A stretch of 64,000 nt of DNA from M3007 sp031425035 (GTDB taxonomy: Bacteria; Bacteroidota; Bacteroidia; Chitinophagales; Saprospiraceae). Location: positions 1 to 64,000 of the forward strand of contig JANPIN010000106.1 in assembly GCA_031425035.1 (NCBI GenBank), read 5' to 3'. Position numbers and translations under genes: made by a program. Each line of letters starts with the position of its first letter. Position 1 is the first letter of the stretch. Shown in pieces: positions 51,212 to 60,688 of the stretch. The notes under the pieces were generated by a model that did not search any database, had not been told where the DNA came from, and saw nothing but the letters and a program-made list of their open reading frames with translations.

Positions 51212-52079
51212 AGGAACCGGTGTTGCCCTGGTGACGCCTTTTAAAAATGGACAAATCGACTGGGAAGACCTCGAAAAAGTCATCGAGCACGTGCTGGCCG
51301 GCGGCGTTGAATTTCTGGTTAGCCTGGGAACGACCGGGGAATCGGTCACGCTTTCCGACGAGGAACACCGCGCCATTCTTGATTTCACCATTAAGATCAA
51401 CCGCGGGCGCGTGCCCCTGGTCGCCGGTATTTTTGGCGGTAATAACACGCATGCGCTGGTGGAAAAGGTCGCGCAATACAACTTTGAAGGCATCGACGCG
51501 CTGTTATCCAGCAACCCATCCTATAGCAAACCGGGGCAGGAAGGCATTTTTCAACACTACATGGCCCTGGCCGAGGTGTCGCCGAAGCCCATTATTATTT
51601 ACAACGTACCCAGCCGTACCGCTTCTAACCTGACGGCCGAAACGACCCTGCGCCTCGCCCATGCCAGCGATAAATTTCTCGGCATCAAGGAGGCCTCGGA
51701 CGATATTTACCAGGTCACTAAAATCATTAAAGGCAAACCGAAGCACTTCCTGGTGCTGAGCGGCGATGACTTCATTACGCTGCCCCTCATCGCTTCGGGC
51801 GGCGACGGCGTCATTTCGGTCATTGCCAATACGGTGCCGCGCCCCTTCACGAACATGGTGCGGGCGGCCCTCCGGCAGGACATGACCACCGCGCAGGAGT
51901 TCAATTTTCAACTGCTGGAAATGTATAAGTTACTGTTCATCGAAGGCAATCCGGTGGGCGTAAAAGCGGCGATGGAACTGCAGGGCCTGTGCAGCCGCGA
52001 CGTGCGTTTACCGCTGGTGCCCATGACCGAATCCGGGGTGCACCTGATCATGGCGGAGCTGGAAAAAGTACTGGGCTAA
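51189..52079 (+). CDS. dapA: 4-hydroxy-tetrahydrodipicolinate synthase
   Basis: First committed step of lysine/diaminopimelate synthesis. The 296-residue TIM-barrel lyase has the Schiff-base lysine K167 (LGIKEAS), Y138 in IIYNVPSRT, T48-T49 in GTTGE and the late NPVGVKAAMELQG motif. ATG 51189 overlaps the DUF6913-like gene by 23 bp, so the two are probably translated in a coupled way. Confidence 0.95.
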   Translation: MSLHERFRGTGVALVTPFKNGQIDWEDLEKVIEHVLAGGVEFLVSLGTTGESVTLSDEEHRAILDFTIKINRGRVPLVAGIFGGNNTHALVEKVAQYNFEGIDALLSSNPSYSKPGQEGIFQHYMALAEVSPKPIIIYNVPSRTASNLTAETTLRLAHASDKFLGIKEASDDIYQVTKIIKGKPKHFLVLSGDDFITLPLIASGGDGVISVIANTVPRPFTNMVRAALRQDMTTAQEFNFQLLEMYKLLFIEGNPVGVKAAMELQGLCSRDVRLPLVPMTESGVHLIMAELEKVLG

Positions 52080-52089
52080 ACGGATCCCC

Positions 52090-53397
52090 ATGGCCTACCT
52101 CCACCCTGTTCTCCGGTTCATCTATTTCTGCCTCCGCATTTTTGCCTGGCTGTCCAACCATCTTTTCTACCGGCACCGGCGGGTGCTGGGGCGCGAACAC
52201 CTGCGGGATTTTCACGGACCGGCCATCGTGGTGACCAACCACCCCAGCACCCTGATGGATGTGCTCAACGTGGGCCTGCCCGTACCGAAAATAATGTTTT
52301 TCCTGGCGAATTACGGTCTGTTTAAAAATCCGGTGAGCCGCTGGGTGCTCACGCGGCTGTACTGTATTCCGGTCAAACGCAAAGAAGACGTCGAGGCCGG
52401 CGATTCCCGAAACAATGACTCGGCTTTCGAACAGTCGTTCCAGCACCTGGAAAAACAGGGCATTTTATTCATCGCGCCGGAAGGGTATAGCTACATGAAC
52501 CGCTGGGTGCGCGAGTTCAAAACCGGTACGGCGCGCATCGCCTGCGGAACGGAAAGCCGGAACAACTGGCAACTCGGAATGAAAATTTACCCGGTTGGAC
52601 TGAGTTATTCCGCCGCCAACCTTTTTCGCAGCGACGTGGTGATCAACTTCGGGGCACCGGTCGAGGTAGGTCCCTGGGCGGCCGCCTGGCAAAAACACCG
52701 CGCCCAGGCCGTGGATGCGCTCACCGCCGAACTACAGCAACGGGTAACCGAACTGACCATCCATACGCGGGACGAAGCCGGCGAGCTGCTCATTACCCGC
52801 CTGGAAGAAATAGCCGATAATGCCCACCCGCTTTTACCAGTCGAAAAATTCCGGCGTGGCCAGCAATTGGCGCAGCGCTACCTGGATCAAACTGACCTCC
52901 ACAGCCAGGTCGACGACTATTTCCAGACGCTGCAATCAACCGGCCTGCAGGATAAAGGGCTGGCGGAAACACAACGCCGGACCGGCAGCCTGTCCAACTT
53001 TTGGACGGCCTTTGTACTCACCCTGGGCAGTCCGCTGTTCCTCCTGGGTTACACGTTCTGGTGGCTGCCGTGTTTCATTCCGTGGCTGATCAACAAAAAA
53101 TTGAACCTGTATATTGGCTACGGCAGCACGATTAAAATAGTCATCGGCGCCCTCGTTTTTCCGCTCTGGCTATGGGGCGCCTACCGTTTGATCCGGCATT
53201 TTTCAGCCAGCAGCGGCCTGGCATTCTTTATCCTCACGCTGCTGATCGTACTCGCCTTTTTCACCGAACTTTATCAGGATGAATTCCGGCAGTTCCGGGA
53301 AAAATTAAAGGCGGCGTTTTTTGCCAAAAAAGAGCCGGCCGCCTGGAACGAACTGCTGAATAAACGCGCCGAAATCCTGGCGGCCATTGCCATTTAA
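52090..53397 (+). CDS. 1-acyl-glycerol-3-phosphate acyltransferase-like (lysophospholipid acyltransferase) protein
   Basis: A 435-residue membrane acyltransferase. The PlsC-type NHPSTLMD motif (H51, D57, HX5D spacing) and the FIAPEGYSYMN region define the active site; two or three C-terminal membrane helices follow a helical insert (about 300-410). Length exceeds simple PlsC, as in GPAT-like members. It lies 10 bp after dapA and 18 bp before the aminotransferase gene. Acceptor and acyl donor are unknown. Confidence 0.82.
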   Translation: MAYLHPVLRFIYFCLRIFAWLSNHLFYRHRRVLGREHLRDFHGPAIVVTNHPSTLMDVLNVGLPVPKIMFFLANYGLFKNPVSRWVLTRLYCIPVKRKEDVEAGDSRNNDSAFEQSFQHLEKQGILFIAPEGYSYMNRWVREFKTGTARIACGTESRNNWQLGMKIYPVGLSYSAANLFRSDVVINFGAPVEVGPWAAAWQKHRAQAVDALTAELQQRVTELTIHTRDEAGELLITRLEEIADNAHPLLPVEKFRRGQQLAQRYLDQTDLHSQVDDYFQTLQSTGLQDKGLAETQRRTGSLSNFWTAFVLTLGSPLFLLGYTFWWLPCFIPWLINKKLNLYIGYGSTIKIVIGALVFPLWLWGAYRLIRHFSASSGLAFFILTLLIVLAFFTELYQDEFRQFREKLKAAFFAKKEPAAWNELLNKRAEILAAIAI

Positions 53398-53415
53398 ACG
53401 ATTAATACGCGCTTT

Positions 53416-54591
53416 ATGGATGCTTCCACCGTACAGAAATTACGCGCCGACACCCCTGGTACGTTGGCGTGCATCCACCTGAATAATGCCGGCGCCAGTT
53501 TATCGCCGAGGCCGGTTACGCAGATCATGCTGGATTGCCTGGCCGAAGAAGCGCAGTTTGGCGGTTATGAAGTCGCGGATGCCAAAGCGGCGGAACTTGC
53601 CGGTTTTTACACCGCGGTAGCCCGTCTGCTGGGCACCGAGGCCCGCAACATTGCCTTTGCCGGCAGCGCGACGGATGCCTATGCCCGGGCATTGAGCGCT
53701 CTACCTTTTCGGCCGGGCGACGTGATTTTGACCACGGAGAACGACTACGTTTCCAACCAGATCGCTTTTCTGGCGCTGGAAAAACACCGCGGTCTGCGAA
53801 TCATCCGGGCGGCCGATTTGCCTGGCGGCGGCGTAGACGTGGAAGATTTTGCCAAAAAATTAAAACAATGGCAGCCCCTGCTGGCTGCGGTTACCCATGT
53901 GCCGACCAACAGCGGCCTGGTGCAGCCGGTAGCGGAAATTGGTCAGCTTTGCCGGGCGCAAAACACCTGGTACCTGGTCGATGCCTGCCAGTCGGCCGGA
54001 CAGTTGCCGCTGGATGTCGGACAGATCGGTTGTGATTTCCTCTCCGCTACCCTGCGTAAATTTCTCCGCGGACCACGCGGCGGCGGTTTTCTCTATGCAT
54101 CCGACCGGGTGCTGGAAGCGGGTCTCGAAATGGCCATTCCCGATATGCGTAGTGCCAATTGGACCGCGGCGAACACCTACGAACCGCTGCCGGATGCACG
54201 GCGTTTTGAATACTGGGAAATGGCGCCCGCTATTGTTCTGGGCAGTAAAGTGGCGGTAGAATACGCGTTGCAACTTGGCCTGGAGCAGATCGAAAAACGG
54301 GTCAGGCACCTGGCCGATTTTACCCGGCAGGCCCTGCGCGAACTACCGGGCGTGCAGGTGCTGGATCAGGGCGATCAACTCTGCGGCATTGTAACGGCCC
54401 ACTCCGCAGCCTGGGACCCGCAAACACTGCTGGGCATGCTGGGTAAAAAGCGGATCAACTGCCGCCTGTCGACCTTACGCGTGGCCCAAATCGATTTTTC
54501 CCGCAAAAAGGTGGACTGGGCATTGCGCATTTCCCCCCATTATTACAACACCGAGGAAGAAATCAGTCTGGCTATCGAGGCGCTCCGCTAG
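53416..54591 (+). CDS. Class V aminotransferase (cysteine desulfurase/selenocysteine lyase-like fold)
   Basis: A 391-residue PLP enzyme. HLNNAGASLSPRPV begins the active-site region, H161 and D189 (VDACQSAGQ) bind the cofactor, and the Schiff-base lysine is K215 in SATLRKFLRGPRGGGFLY. A cysteine suited to desulfurase chemistry is not evident at the usual place, so it may be an aminotransferase or a related lyase. It is in a run with dapA and the acyltransferase. Confidence 0.85.
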   Translation: MDASTVQKLRADTPGTLACIHLNNAGASLSPRPVTQIMLDCLAEEAQFGGYEVADAKAAELAGFYTAVARLLGTEARNIAFAGSATDAYARALSALPFRPGDVILTTENDYVSNQIAFLALEKHRGLRIIRAADLPGGGVDVEDFAKKLKQWQPLLAAVTHVPTNSGLVQPVAEIGQLCRAQNTWYLVDACQSAGQLPLDVGQIGCDFLSATLRKFLRGPRGGGFLYASDRVLEAGLEMAIPDMRSANWTAANTYEPLPDARRFEYWEMAPAIVLGSKVAVEYALQLGLEQIEKRVRHLADFTRQALRELPGVQVLDQGDQLCGIVTAHSAAWDPQTLLGMLGKKRINCRLSTLRVAQIDFSRKKVDWALRISPHYYNTEEEISLAIEALR

Positions 54592-54602
54592 CCCGCATGT
54601 TC

Positions 54603-54610
54603 TACATTTG
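54603..54610 (+). promoter_or_regulatory. TAnnTTTG -7 box for the gene at 54653
   Basis: TACATTTG is an exact -7 match and lies 42 bp before ATG 54653, right after the aminotransferase stop at 54591, so a new transcript probably begins here. Confidence 0.45.
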
Positions 54611-54652
54611 CCCAGCGAACACACATGATTTTTTACTAAACCGATCCACACT

Positions 54653-55081
54653 ATGAAATTTTTGCTGATTGCAGTCACCCTGTTGGCCACGGCTACCCTT
54701 TTCTGGTTTTGTAAACATCCTAAATATGGCGCCGGTAACTTTCCATCCGAGCAATTGCGCTGGGGAAGCGGCGGCGGTTTTACGGGTCGGGAAAACAGCT
54801 TCACCCTGTTTGAAAACGGGCAGATCTTTAAAATGGAAGGCAAGGATCTAGTGGTCGAAGTGGATAAAACGAAAGCCGGTAAGGCCAAAAAACTGGTTGA
54901 GCGCGCCGACAAGCTGGAGCTGGCCAAAATGGATTTTCAGCATCCGTCGAACCTGTACTATTTTTTGGAATACCAGGAGGACGATATGGTGCAGCGCATC
55001 ACCTGGGGCGACCCTAAATTTCCGGTGAACGAGCAGGTAAAAGCCCTGTATGATGAATTGAACGCGTTGGTCGCAAAATAA
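54653..55081 (+). CDS. Small exported or lipoprotein-like protein, unknown
   Basis: A 142-residue protein with an N-terminal hydrophobic segment (MKFLLIAVTLLATATLFWFC) that could be a lipoprotein signal (C20) or a membrane anchor. The rest is a small alpha/beta domain (ENSFTLFENGQIFKMEGKDLVVEVDK) and an acidic C-terminus. No family is recognised. It may be transcribed with the DPP III-like gene 40 bp downstream. Confidence 0.55.
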   Translation: MKFLLIAVTLLATATLFWFCKHPKYGAGNFPSEQLRWGSGGGFTGRENSFTLFENGQIFKMEGKDLVVEVDKTKAGKAKKLVERADKLELAKMDFQHPSNLYYFLEYQEDDMVQRITWGDPKFPVNEQVKALYDELNALVAK

Positions 55082-55120
55082 TCGAATCTAACCTAACCAT
55101 TGATTTTCAAATACTTAACC

Positions 55121-57208
55121 ATGACATGTAACCAATTTTTAGCCGGCCTGCTGCTGGGCACGTCCCTTTTGGGCTTTGCGTGCAGCCCCAAGCCAGCCGA
55201 GACCCGCCAGCCCGCCACCACATCGGCAACACCGGCGCCCGGCATGGAAAAAGTGCTGCTGGATACATTTGCGGACTTCCAGATTCTGCGCTACGAATTG
55301 CCAGGTTTCCAGAAACTGGACCTTCGCCAGAAAACGTTCATTTACTACCTGTCGGAAGCCGCGCTGGCTGGCCGCGATATTATTTACGATCAGCACTGCA
55401 AATACAACCTGGCGATCCGCAAAACGCTGGAAGGCATTTACGCCAGTTATAAAGGCGATAAAAATTCGGCCGACTGGAAGGCTTTTACAACTTATTCCAA
55501 ACGGGTCTGGGCGAGTAACGGCATTCACCATCATTACAGCGAGACGAAAGTAATGCCGGAATTTTCTAAGGACTACTTCACGCAACTGGTACGTAACTCC
55601 GATCCCGCCCGCCTGCCCCTGCAGCCGCAGCAAACCGCTGACGCACTGCTGGCCCAGCTCATTCCCGTGATGTTCGATCCGACGGTGCTGGCTAAACGGA
55701 CCAATAAGGAAGAAGGCGTGGATGTCGTCAAAACCTCCGCCGTCAACTTTTATGAAAACGTCACGGCCGATCAGGTAGATAAATACTACGAGCAAAAACT
55801 CAAAGCCGCCGGCCCAAACCCGCCGATGGTTGGCCTGAACTCCAAACTGGTCGGTAACAACGGCGTCCTGACCGAACGGGTCTGGCGTGCCGGCGCAGGC
55901 AACATGTATGGCGCCGCCATCGATAAAATTGTCAGCAACCTGGAACTGGCCATTCCGTTTGCGGAGAATGACCAACAGAAAAAGGCGATGAAACTGCTGG
56001 TAGAATACTACCGGTCCGGCGACCTTAAGAAGTTCGATGAATACAACCTGGCCTGGGTAAAAGATACCGAGAGCACGATCGACTTCATCAACGGTTTCAT
56101 CGAGGTATATCATGACCCAAAAGGCTATAAGGCTGACTTTGAAGCCATTGTGCAGTATAACGACCCGGATGCCACGCAGAAAATGAGCATCGTCAGCGGG
56201 CATGCCCAGTACTTTGAAGACAACAGCACTATTCCCGCCGCTTACAAAAAGAAAGAGGTAAAAGGAGTGAGTTACCGGGTGATCAACGTGGCCATGGAAG
56301 GCGGGGAATGTTCTCCCGCAACCCCCATCGGTGTGAACCTGCCTAACTCCAACTGGATACGGGAAACGGGTTCGAAATCCATTAGCCTGAACAATATTGA
56401 GAACGCCTACGGAAAAGCCGGCGGGGCTTTGGCAACCATCGAATTCGCCAACGACGCGGAAGAAGTGGAACTGGCCAAAAAATACGCGGAAGCCTGCGGT
56501 AAAATGCACACGGCGCTGCACGAAGTGATCGGTCACGCCAGCGGCCAGATGAAGCCGGGCATGGCCGAACCAAATGTAACGCTCAAGCAATACGCCAGCA
56601 CCCTCGAAGAAGGCCGCGCCGACCTGGTTGCGCTCTACTACATGCCCGACCCGAAACTCGTGGAATGGGGCCTGCTACCCGACGCCAATGCCTTCAAGGC
56701 CGAGTACGATTCGTATATTCGTAACGGCCTGCTGATGCAACTGCGCCGCCTGAAGCCAGGTGATAATATTGAAGAAGACCACATGCGTAACCGCCAGCTG
56801 ATCGCGGCCTGGGCCCTGGAAAAAGGCAAAGCGGACGGCGTAATCACCAAAGAAGTGCGCAACGGCAAGATTTACTACGACATTCATGACTATGCCAAAC
56901 TGCGCGTGCTGTTCGGTCAGTTACTGTCCGAACTGCAGCGGATAAAATCGGAAGGCGACTTCGATGCAGCCCGGGCGCTGGTGGAAACATACGCGGTGAA
57001 AACCGATGCCGAGACCATTAAACAGGTGAAAAGGCGCTATTCGAGTCTGCCGACCAAGGCCTACAGCGGATTTGTGCAACCCCGCCTGGTCGCCGTCAAG
57101 GATGCCAAAGGAAAAATTACTGATGTCCGGGTCGAAATCGAAACCGACTTTGTGCAACAGATGCTGCGCTATGGCCGTGAGTACAGTTTTTTACCGGTTA
57201 ATAATTAG
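55121..57208 (+). CDS. Dipeptidyl-peptidase III-like zinc peptidase lipoprotein (M49 family)
   Basis: A 695-residue lipoprotein peptidase. Signal MTCNQFLAGLLLGTSLLGFAC has a lipobox at C21. The HEVIGH zinc motif (467-472) and EEGRAD (496-501) are the M49 active-site pair. M49 members in Bacteroidota are often misnamed dihydrofolate reductase; there is no such domain here. It would cleave dipeptides from peptide N-termini in the periplasm or at the surface. The frame opens at TTG 55100; ATG 55121 gives the signal peptide. Confidence 0.85.
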   Translation: MTCNQFLAGLLLGTSLLGFACSPKPAETRQPATTSATPAPGMEKVLLDTFADFQILRYELPGFQKLDLRQKTFIYYLSEAALAGRDIIYDQHCKYNLAIRKTLEGIYASYKGDKNSADWKAFTTYSKRVWASNGIHHHYSETKVMPEFSKDYFTQLVRNSDPARLPLQPQQTADALLAQLIPVMFDPTVLAKRTNKEEGVDVVKTSAVNFYENVTADQVDKYYEQKLKAAGPNPPMVGLNSKLVGNNGVLTERVWRAGAGNMYGAAIDKIVSNLELAIPFAENDQQKKAMKLLVEYYRSGDLKKFDEYNLAWVKDTESTIDFINGFIEVYHDPKGYKADFEAIVQYNDPDATQKMSIVSGHAQYFEDNSTIPAAYKKKEVKGVSYRVINVAMEGGECSPATPIGVNLPNSNWIRETGSKSISLNNIENAYGKAGGALATIEFANDAEEVELAKKYAEACGKMHTALHEVIGHASGQMKPGMAEPNVTLKQYASTLEEGRADLVALYYMPDPKLVEWGLLPDANAFKAEYDSYIRNGLLMQLRRLKPGDNIEEDHMRNRQLIAAWALEKGKADGVITKEVRNGKIYYDIHDYAKLRVLFGQLLSELQRIKSEGDFDAARALVETYAVKTDAETIKQVKRRYSSLPTKAYSGFVQPRLVAVKDAKGKITDVRVEIETDFVQQMLRYGREYSFLPVNN

Positions 57209-57237
57209 AGGTGTTTTTCCTGCTTAAACCAAACGCC

Positions 57238-57996
57238 ATGTCCTTTCTTTCTTCACTTTTTCCTTTTTCCAGGAAAATGGTGGTTGGTGGTAAGTTTACC
57301 CAACTGCGGCCCGAACTCATTCTGAGCACGATTGAGAAATTGGGCGATCGTATTGGCGACCGATTTCCGGGTTCCGGCTTACAACGGGTGTGCGGGGAAC
57401 TGCGCCAGCTGGCGGGCGAAGCGGATGGCCTGGCGAAGCGGTTGGGACCGCCCATCTGGCCGGTGCGGCTGGCTTCTTTGGGGGCCGGCATAATGCTACT
57501 GGGCCTGGTCGTTTGGGTTATGATGCAGATGGCGCAGCATTTTACCTTCGCTCCGAACGGGGTGTTCGACCTGGTACAGGCGACCGAGTCGGCTATTAAC
57601 GAACTTATCTTCCTGGGGCTAGCGGTATTCTCCCTGGTTGGGCTGGAGACGCGCTTGAAAAGGCGGGCGGCATTGCAGGCACTCCATCAGTTACGCAGTA
57701 TTGCCCACGTGGTCGATATGCACCAGTTGACCAAGGACCCGGCGCATTTGCTATCCAAAATCAAGGATACGGAGTCGTCGCCCGAAAGAAACCTGAACCG
57801 GCATCAGTTGACCCGCTACCTGGATTACTGTTCCGAACTCCTGGCGCTGAATGCCAAAATCGCCGCCTTGTTCGCTCAAAACATGGAGGATCCGGTGGTG
57901 CTGAATGCGGTGAACGATCTGGAACTTTTGACCCAGGGTTTATCGGCTAAAATCTGGCAAAAGATCATGATTCTGGACCTGGCAGAAGAGGATTAA
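57238..57996 (+). CDS. Membrane protein of unknown function
   Basis: A 252-residue protein with two membrane helices (about 83-103 and 125-145) and a C-terminal cytoplasmic helical domain (HQLRSIAHVVDMHQLTKDPAHLLSK and LARYLDYCSELLALNAKIAALFAQ). No motif is recognised. The frame opens at GTG 57211; ATG 57238 is preferred. It is the last gene before a 340-bp intergenic region. Confidence 0.5.
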   Translation: MSFLSSLFPFSRKMVVGGKFTQLRPELILSTIEKLGDRIGDRFPGSGLQRVCGELRQLAGEADGLAKRLGPPIWPVRLASLGAGIMLLGLVVWVMMQMAQHFTFAPNGVFDLVQATESAINELIFLGLAVFSLVGLETRLKRRAALQALHQLRSIAHVVDMHQLTKDPAHLLSKIKDTESSPERNLNRHQLTRYLDYCSELLALNAKIAALFAQNMEDPVVLNAVNDLELLTQGLSAKIWQKIMILDLAEED

Positions 57997-58100
57997 AAGA
58001 CATTTAATAGGGCTTTACGGCCGGAATGAGTTTAAAAAATTGCCTTTTAGACCTGTTTTTTGCCCTTAAAATGGTGTTATGTGGAAAATTAGGCGGAAAG

Positions 58101-58132
58101 TTTGGTTAGCGTTTTTTGCCGTTCTACTTTTG
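58101..58132 (+). promoter_or_regulatory. Strong promoter TTTG-N20-TACTTTTG with a 200-nt leader before the M23 gene
   Basis: TTTG (58101-58104) and TACTTTTG (58125-58132) are exactly 20 bp apart, an almost ideal Bacteroidota promoter. The start codon of the M23 gene is at 58337, so the leader is about 200 bases; it contains a small CACAC/GTGTG hairpin. In 57997-58336 nothing else is recognised. Confidence 0.7.
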
Positions 58133-58336
58133 TGCAACCCCCAAAATTCCTGAAAGCCAAGCAATTCGATTAACAAGCCAGGAAAATCATCAGCCAACGG
58201 AGCAGCGAATTCCGAACAACACACACTTAACGTGTGATTTTAATCCAACCCTCATCCGCCGGTAATAATTCGGAAAGGGCATCCTTAAAAACAGCAGTTG
58301 GATGCCCAGGTGATTCGCCTGGTAAAAAATAAAAGT

Positions 58337-59320
58337 ATGGGCAGGAAAGCAAAGTTTGTTTACAACATTCACACCCTCAGCTACGAAAAGGTAGTCATCC
58401 CTTTTAAAACGAAAATCTGGCAAGCCTTCGGGTTTTTCTCCGTTGTACTGATCACCTCTTTTGCCTTGCTGGCAGTGCTTTACACTGTTTTCCCCTCTCC
58501 CCGTGAAAAGGAATTGGTGCGGGAAATAGAACAAATGGAATACAAGTACGGCCAGCTCAACGGCCAGATAGATATAATGTCCAAGGTCCTGCAAAATGTG
58601 CAGGAGCGCGATGCGAATGTTCACCGCGCCGTTTTTGGCATGAACCCAATTGATGAAGATGTATGGGTCGCCGGTATTGGCGGCCACGAAGCCCACCCGG
58701 AATTGTCCGCTTTTAAATATGGCGGCGATGCGGTGGCTACCTCCCTCGAAAAAGTAGATTTACTGAGCCGTCAGTTAACGATCCAGAGCAAATCCCTGGA
58801 TACCCTGCAACGCATGGCTAGTAACCAGTCGAAAATGCTGGCTTCTATTCCCAGTGTGAAACCCGTGCGCGAAGATAAACTGCAAAAAAGCATCGGTACA
58901 CTTTCGGGCTTCGGCTACCGGATCCACCCTATTTACAAGGTTAAAAAATTCCACGCCGGACTTGATTTCCCGGCCCGCATTGGTACGGCCATCCAATCTA
59001 CCGGCGACGGCATTGTGGTGGAAACGGGCTGGCACCAGGGTTATGGTAACTGTGTAAAAATCAGCCATGGATACGGCTATGAAACCGTATACGGCCACAT
59101 GAATAAAATCGTCGTGCACCAGGGCGAGATTTTGAAAAAAGGCCAGAAGATCGGTGAAGTGGGTGATACTGGCTTGTCGACCGCTCCTCACCTGCACTAC
59201 GAAGTGCATTATAAAGGCAACCCCATCAACCCCATCAACTTTATCATGGACAATCTGACCCCGCAGGAATATCAGATCATGGTGAATGGTGCAAACATGG
59301 CTAACCAATCGTTCGACTAA
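58337..59320 (+). CDS. M23-family metallopeptidase with N-terminal membrane anchor
   Basis: A 327-residue peptidoglycan endopeptidase. One membrane helix (about 27-49), a coiled-coil stalk (about 60-100), then an LytM-like domain with HAGLD (about 208-212) and HLHYE (about 288-292), the zinc ligands being intact. It would cleave peptide cross-links in the wall. The frame opens at TTG 58298; ATG 58337 begins MGRKAKFVYN as in other Bacteroidota M23 proteins. A terminator follows at 59401. Confidence 0.9.
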   Translation: MGRKAKFVYNIHTLSYEKVVIPFKTKIWQAFGFFSVVLITSFALLAVLYTVFPSPREKELVREIEQMEYKYGQLNGQIDIMSKVLQNVQERDANVHRAVFGMNPIDEDVWVAGIGGHEAHPELSAFKYGGDAVATSLEKVDLLSRQLTIQSKSLDTLQRMASNQSKMLASIPSVKPVREDKLQKSIGTLSGFGYRIHPIYKVKKFHAGLDFPARIGTAIQSTGDGIVVETGWHQGYGNCVKISHGYGYETVYGHMNKIVVHQGEILKKGQKIGEVGDTGLSTAPHLHYEVHYKGNPINPINFIMDNLTPQEYQIMVNGANMANQSFD

Positions 59321-59400
59321 AATCGGCGTTTAGCAGGATACTATGAACAGAGTGGCTGTAAAAAGCAGCCTATTACCACGAACAACAAACAGCAGAGAAA

Positions 59401-59432
59401 AGGGGACACCTCGATGGTGCCCTCTTTTTTTT
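59401..59432 (+). terminator. Rho-independent terminator after the M23 gene
   Basis: AGGG..CACC and GGTGCCCT form a short stem with a small bulge, followed by eight T's. It is about 80 bp after the M23 stop. Confidence 0.75.
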
Positions 59433-59487
59433 ATCGGCCAGACCGGCCTTTGATTTTACAGGTAAGCAACAAGTCTGTTAAATTTCT

Positions 59488-59495
59488 TACATTTG
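59488..59495 (+). promoter_or_regulatory. TAnnTTTG -7 box for the MltA gene
   Basis: TACATTTG lies 20 bp before ATG 59515 and 38 bp before ATG 59533 of the lytic transglycosylase gene. Confidence 0.5.
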
Positions 59496-59514
59496 TAAGG
59501 AAGATAGCCGCCAG

Positions 59515-60582
59515 ATGCCGCCCTTGTCCTCTATGCAGTTTTCAAAACGAATCATCCTACTTGATTTTATACTGCTCATGGTCTGCTTTGCAGTCATTTG
59601 GGGGGGCACCGGTCGTGAACTTCCGGAGTCTTCGCTGATTGCCGGTAAAACCCTCTCCACACCGCTGAACGGGTCCAGGGTTGCCGAAGAAACAGAATCA
59701 GCAGCGGGTAGTAAAATGCGCAGTATGTCGGCCAAAGTGCTGGAACTGACTGATCCGGATACCCTCCCCTATATTCCATTCGATCCGCCGATGCTGCAGG
59801 CCCTATACGAACAGGTCAACTATTTACATCGGCCGGATGCGGCCAAACGGAGCGCTTCGGGAATTAACCGCAAAGAAATGCTGAAGACCGTGCAGCTGCT
59901 CGAAGGGATCCAGTTGCTGAATCCCCATGTGCTGCGCGAAACTTTCGATTTTTATAAAATAAAAACCTCCTATAAGAGTGATCGCATTCGGGTGACCGGT
60001 TACTATACGCCCCTGATCAAGGCCAACCGCGAACGGACCGAAGAATTTCCCGTGCCGCTACTACGTCGCCCGGCATCCGGAATTCCCTCCCCGGCCAGTA
60101 TCAGGGCCGGCGCTTTGGCGGGCCAAAACCTGGAACTGGCCTGGGTGCGCAGTGAAAAAGAATTGAAAAACGCGCAATTGCAAGGCAATTGCCTGATCGA
60201 ATTTCCCGACGGCAAACGCGAACATTATGGGTTCGGCGGCTCCGTAAAAGGCACTGGGGGCACGTACATATTTTTTGTTGCGGTCGATGAAAAAGTAATG
60301 GGCGCAGGATCTTTCCCACTTACGGCGGGTTATTCTGTCGCGGTGGATCCGCGTTTCATTCCCATCGGCAGCACCCTGCTGGCCGAGTTACCCGACCTCG
60401 ATGCGGCCGGCCGTTTGAAAGGATATATTTACCGGATCATTTTTGCACAGGATCGCGGCGGCGCCATTCTGACGACCAAACGCATCGATCTATATTGCGG
60501 CGTTGGCCAGAAAGGGTTGCAGGAAGCCCGCAAGATCAATCGCTACGGCCGTCTCTGGCTGTTGCTGCCCAAGCAAAATTGA
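59515..60582 (+). CDS. MltA-family lytic murein transglycosylase
   Basis: A 355-residue envelope enzyme that cleaves glycan strands with formation of anhydro ends. An N-terminal membrane segment (SKRIILLDFILLMVCFAVIW, about 9-28) anchors it. The MltA domain has RVTGYYTPLIKANRER, YGFGGSVKGTGGTYIFFVAVD and the 3D domain AVDPRFIPIGS ... FAQDRGGAI ... RIDLYCGVG with catalytic aspartates. The start may also be ATG 59533. It follows the M23 endopeptidase gene, so two wall-cleaving enzymes are neighbours. Confidence 0.87.
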   Translation: MPPLSSMQFSKRIILLDFILLMVCFAVIWGGTGRELPESSLIAGKTLSTPLNGSRVAEETESAAGSKMRSMSAKVLELTDPDTLPYIPFDPPMLQALYEQVNYLHRPDAAKRSASGINRKEMLKTVQLLEGIQLLNPHVLRETFDFYKIKTSYKSDRIRVTGYYTPLIKANRERTEEFPVPLLRRPASGIPSPASIRAGALAGQNLELAWVRSEKELKNAQLQGNCLIEFPDGKREHYGFGGSVKGTGGTYIFFVAVDEKVMGAGSFPLTAGYSVAVDPRFIPIGSTLLAELPDLDAAGRLKGYIYRIIFAQDRGGAILTTKRIDLYCGVGQKGLQEARKINRYGRLWLLLPKQN

Positions 60583-60688
60583 AATAATTCCAGCCCTACG
60601 CTTTTCTGTATTTTGGAATGCATCTTTTCCCGGAAAAGCTTGTTCGGTTTTGCACTACCTCTTATTGGCTTGCATAAATTCTACACAC

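Noticed and set aside
55121..57208. Dihydrofolate reductase
   Set aside because: The sequence has the M49 zinc peptidase motifs HEVIGH and EEGRAD and no reductase fold; the name is a known mislabel.
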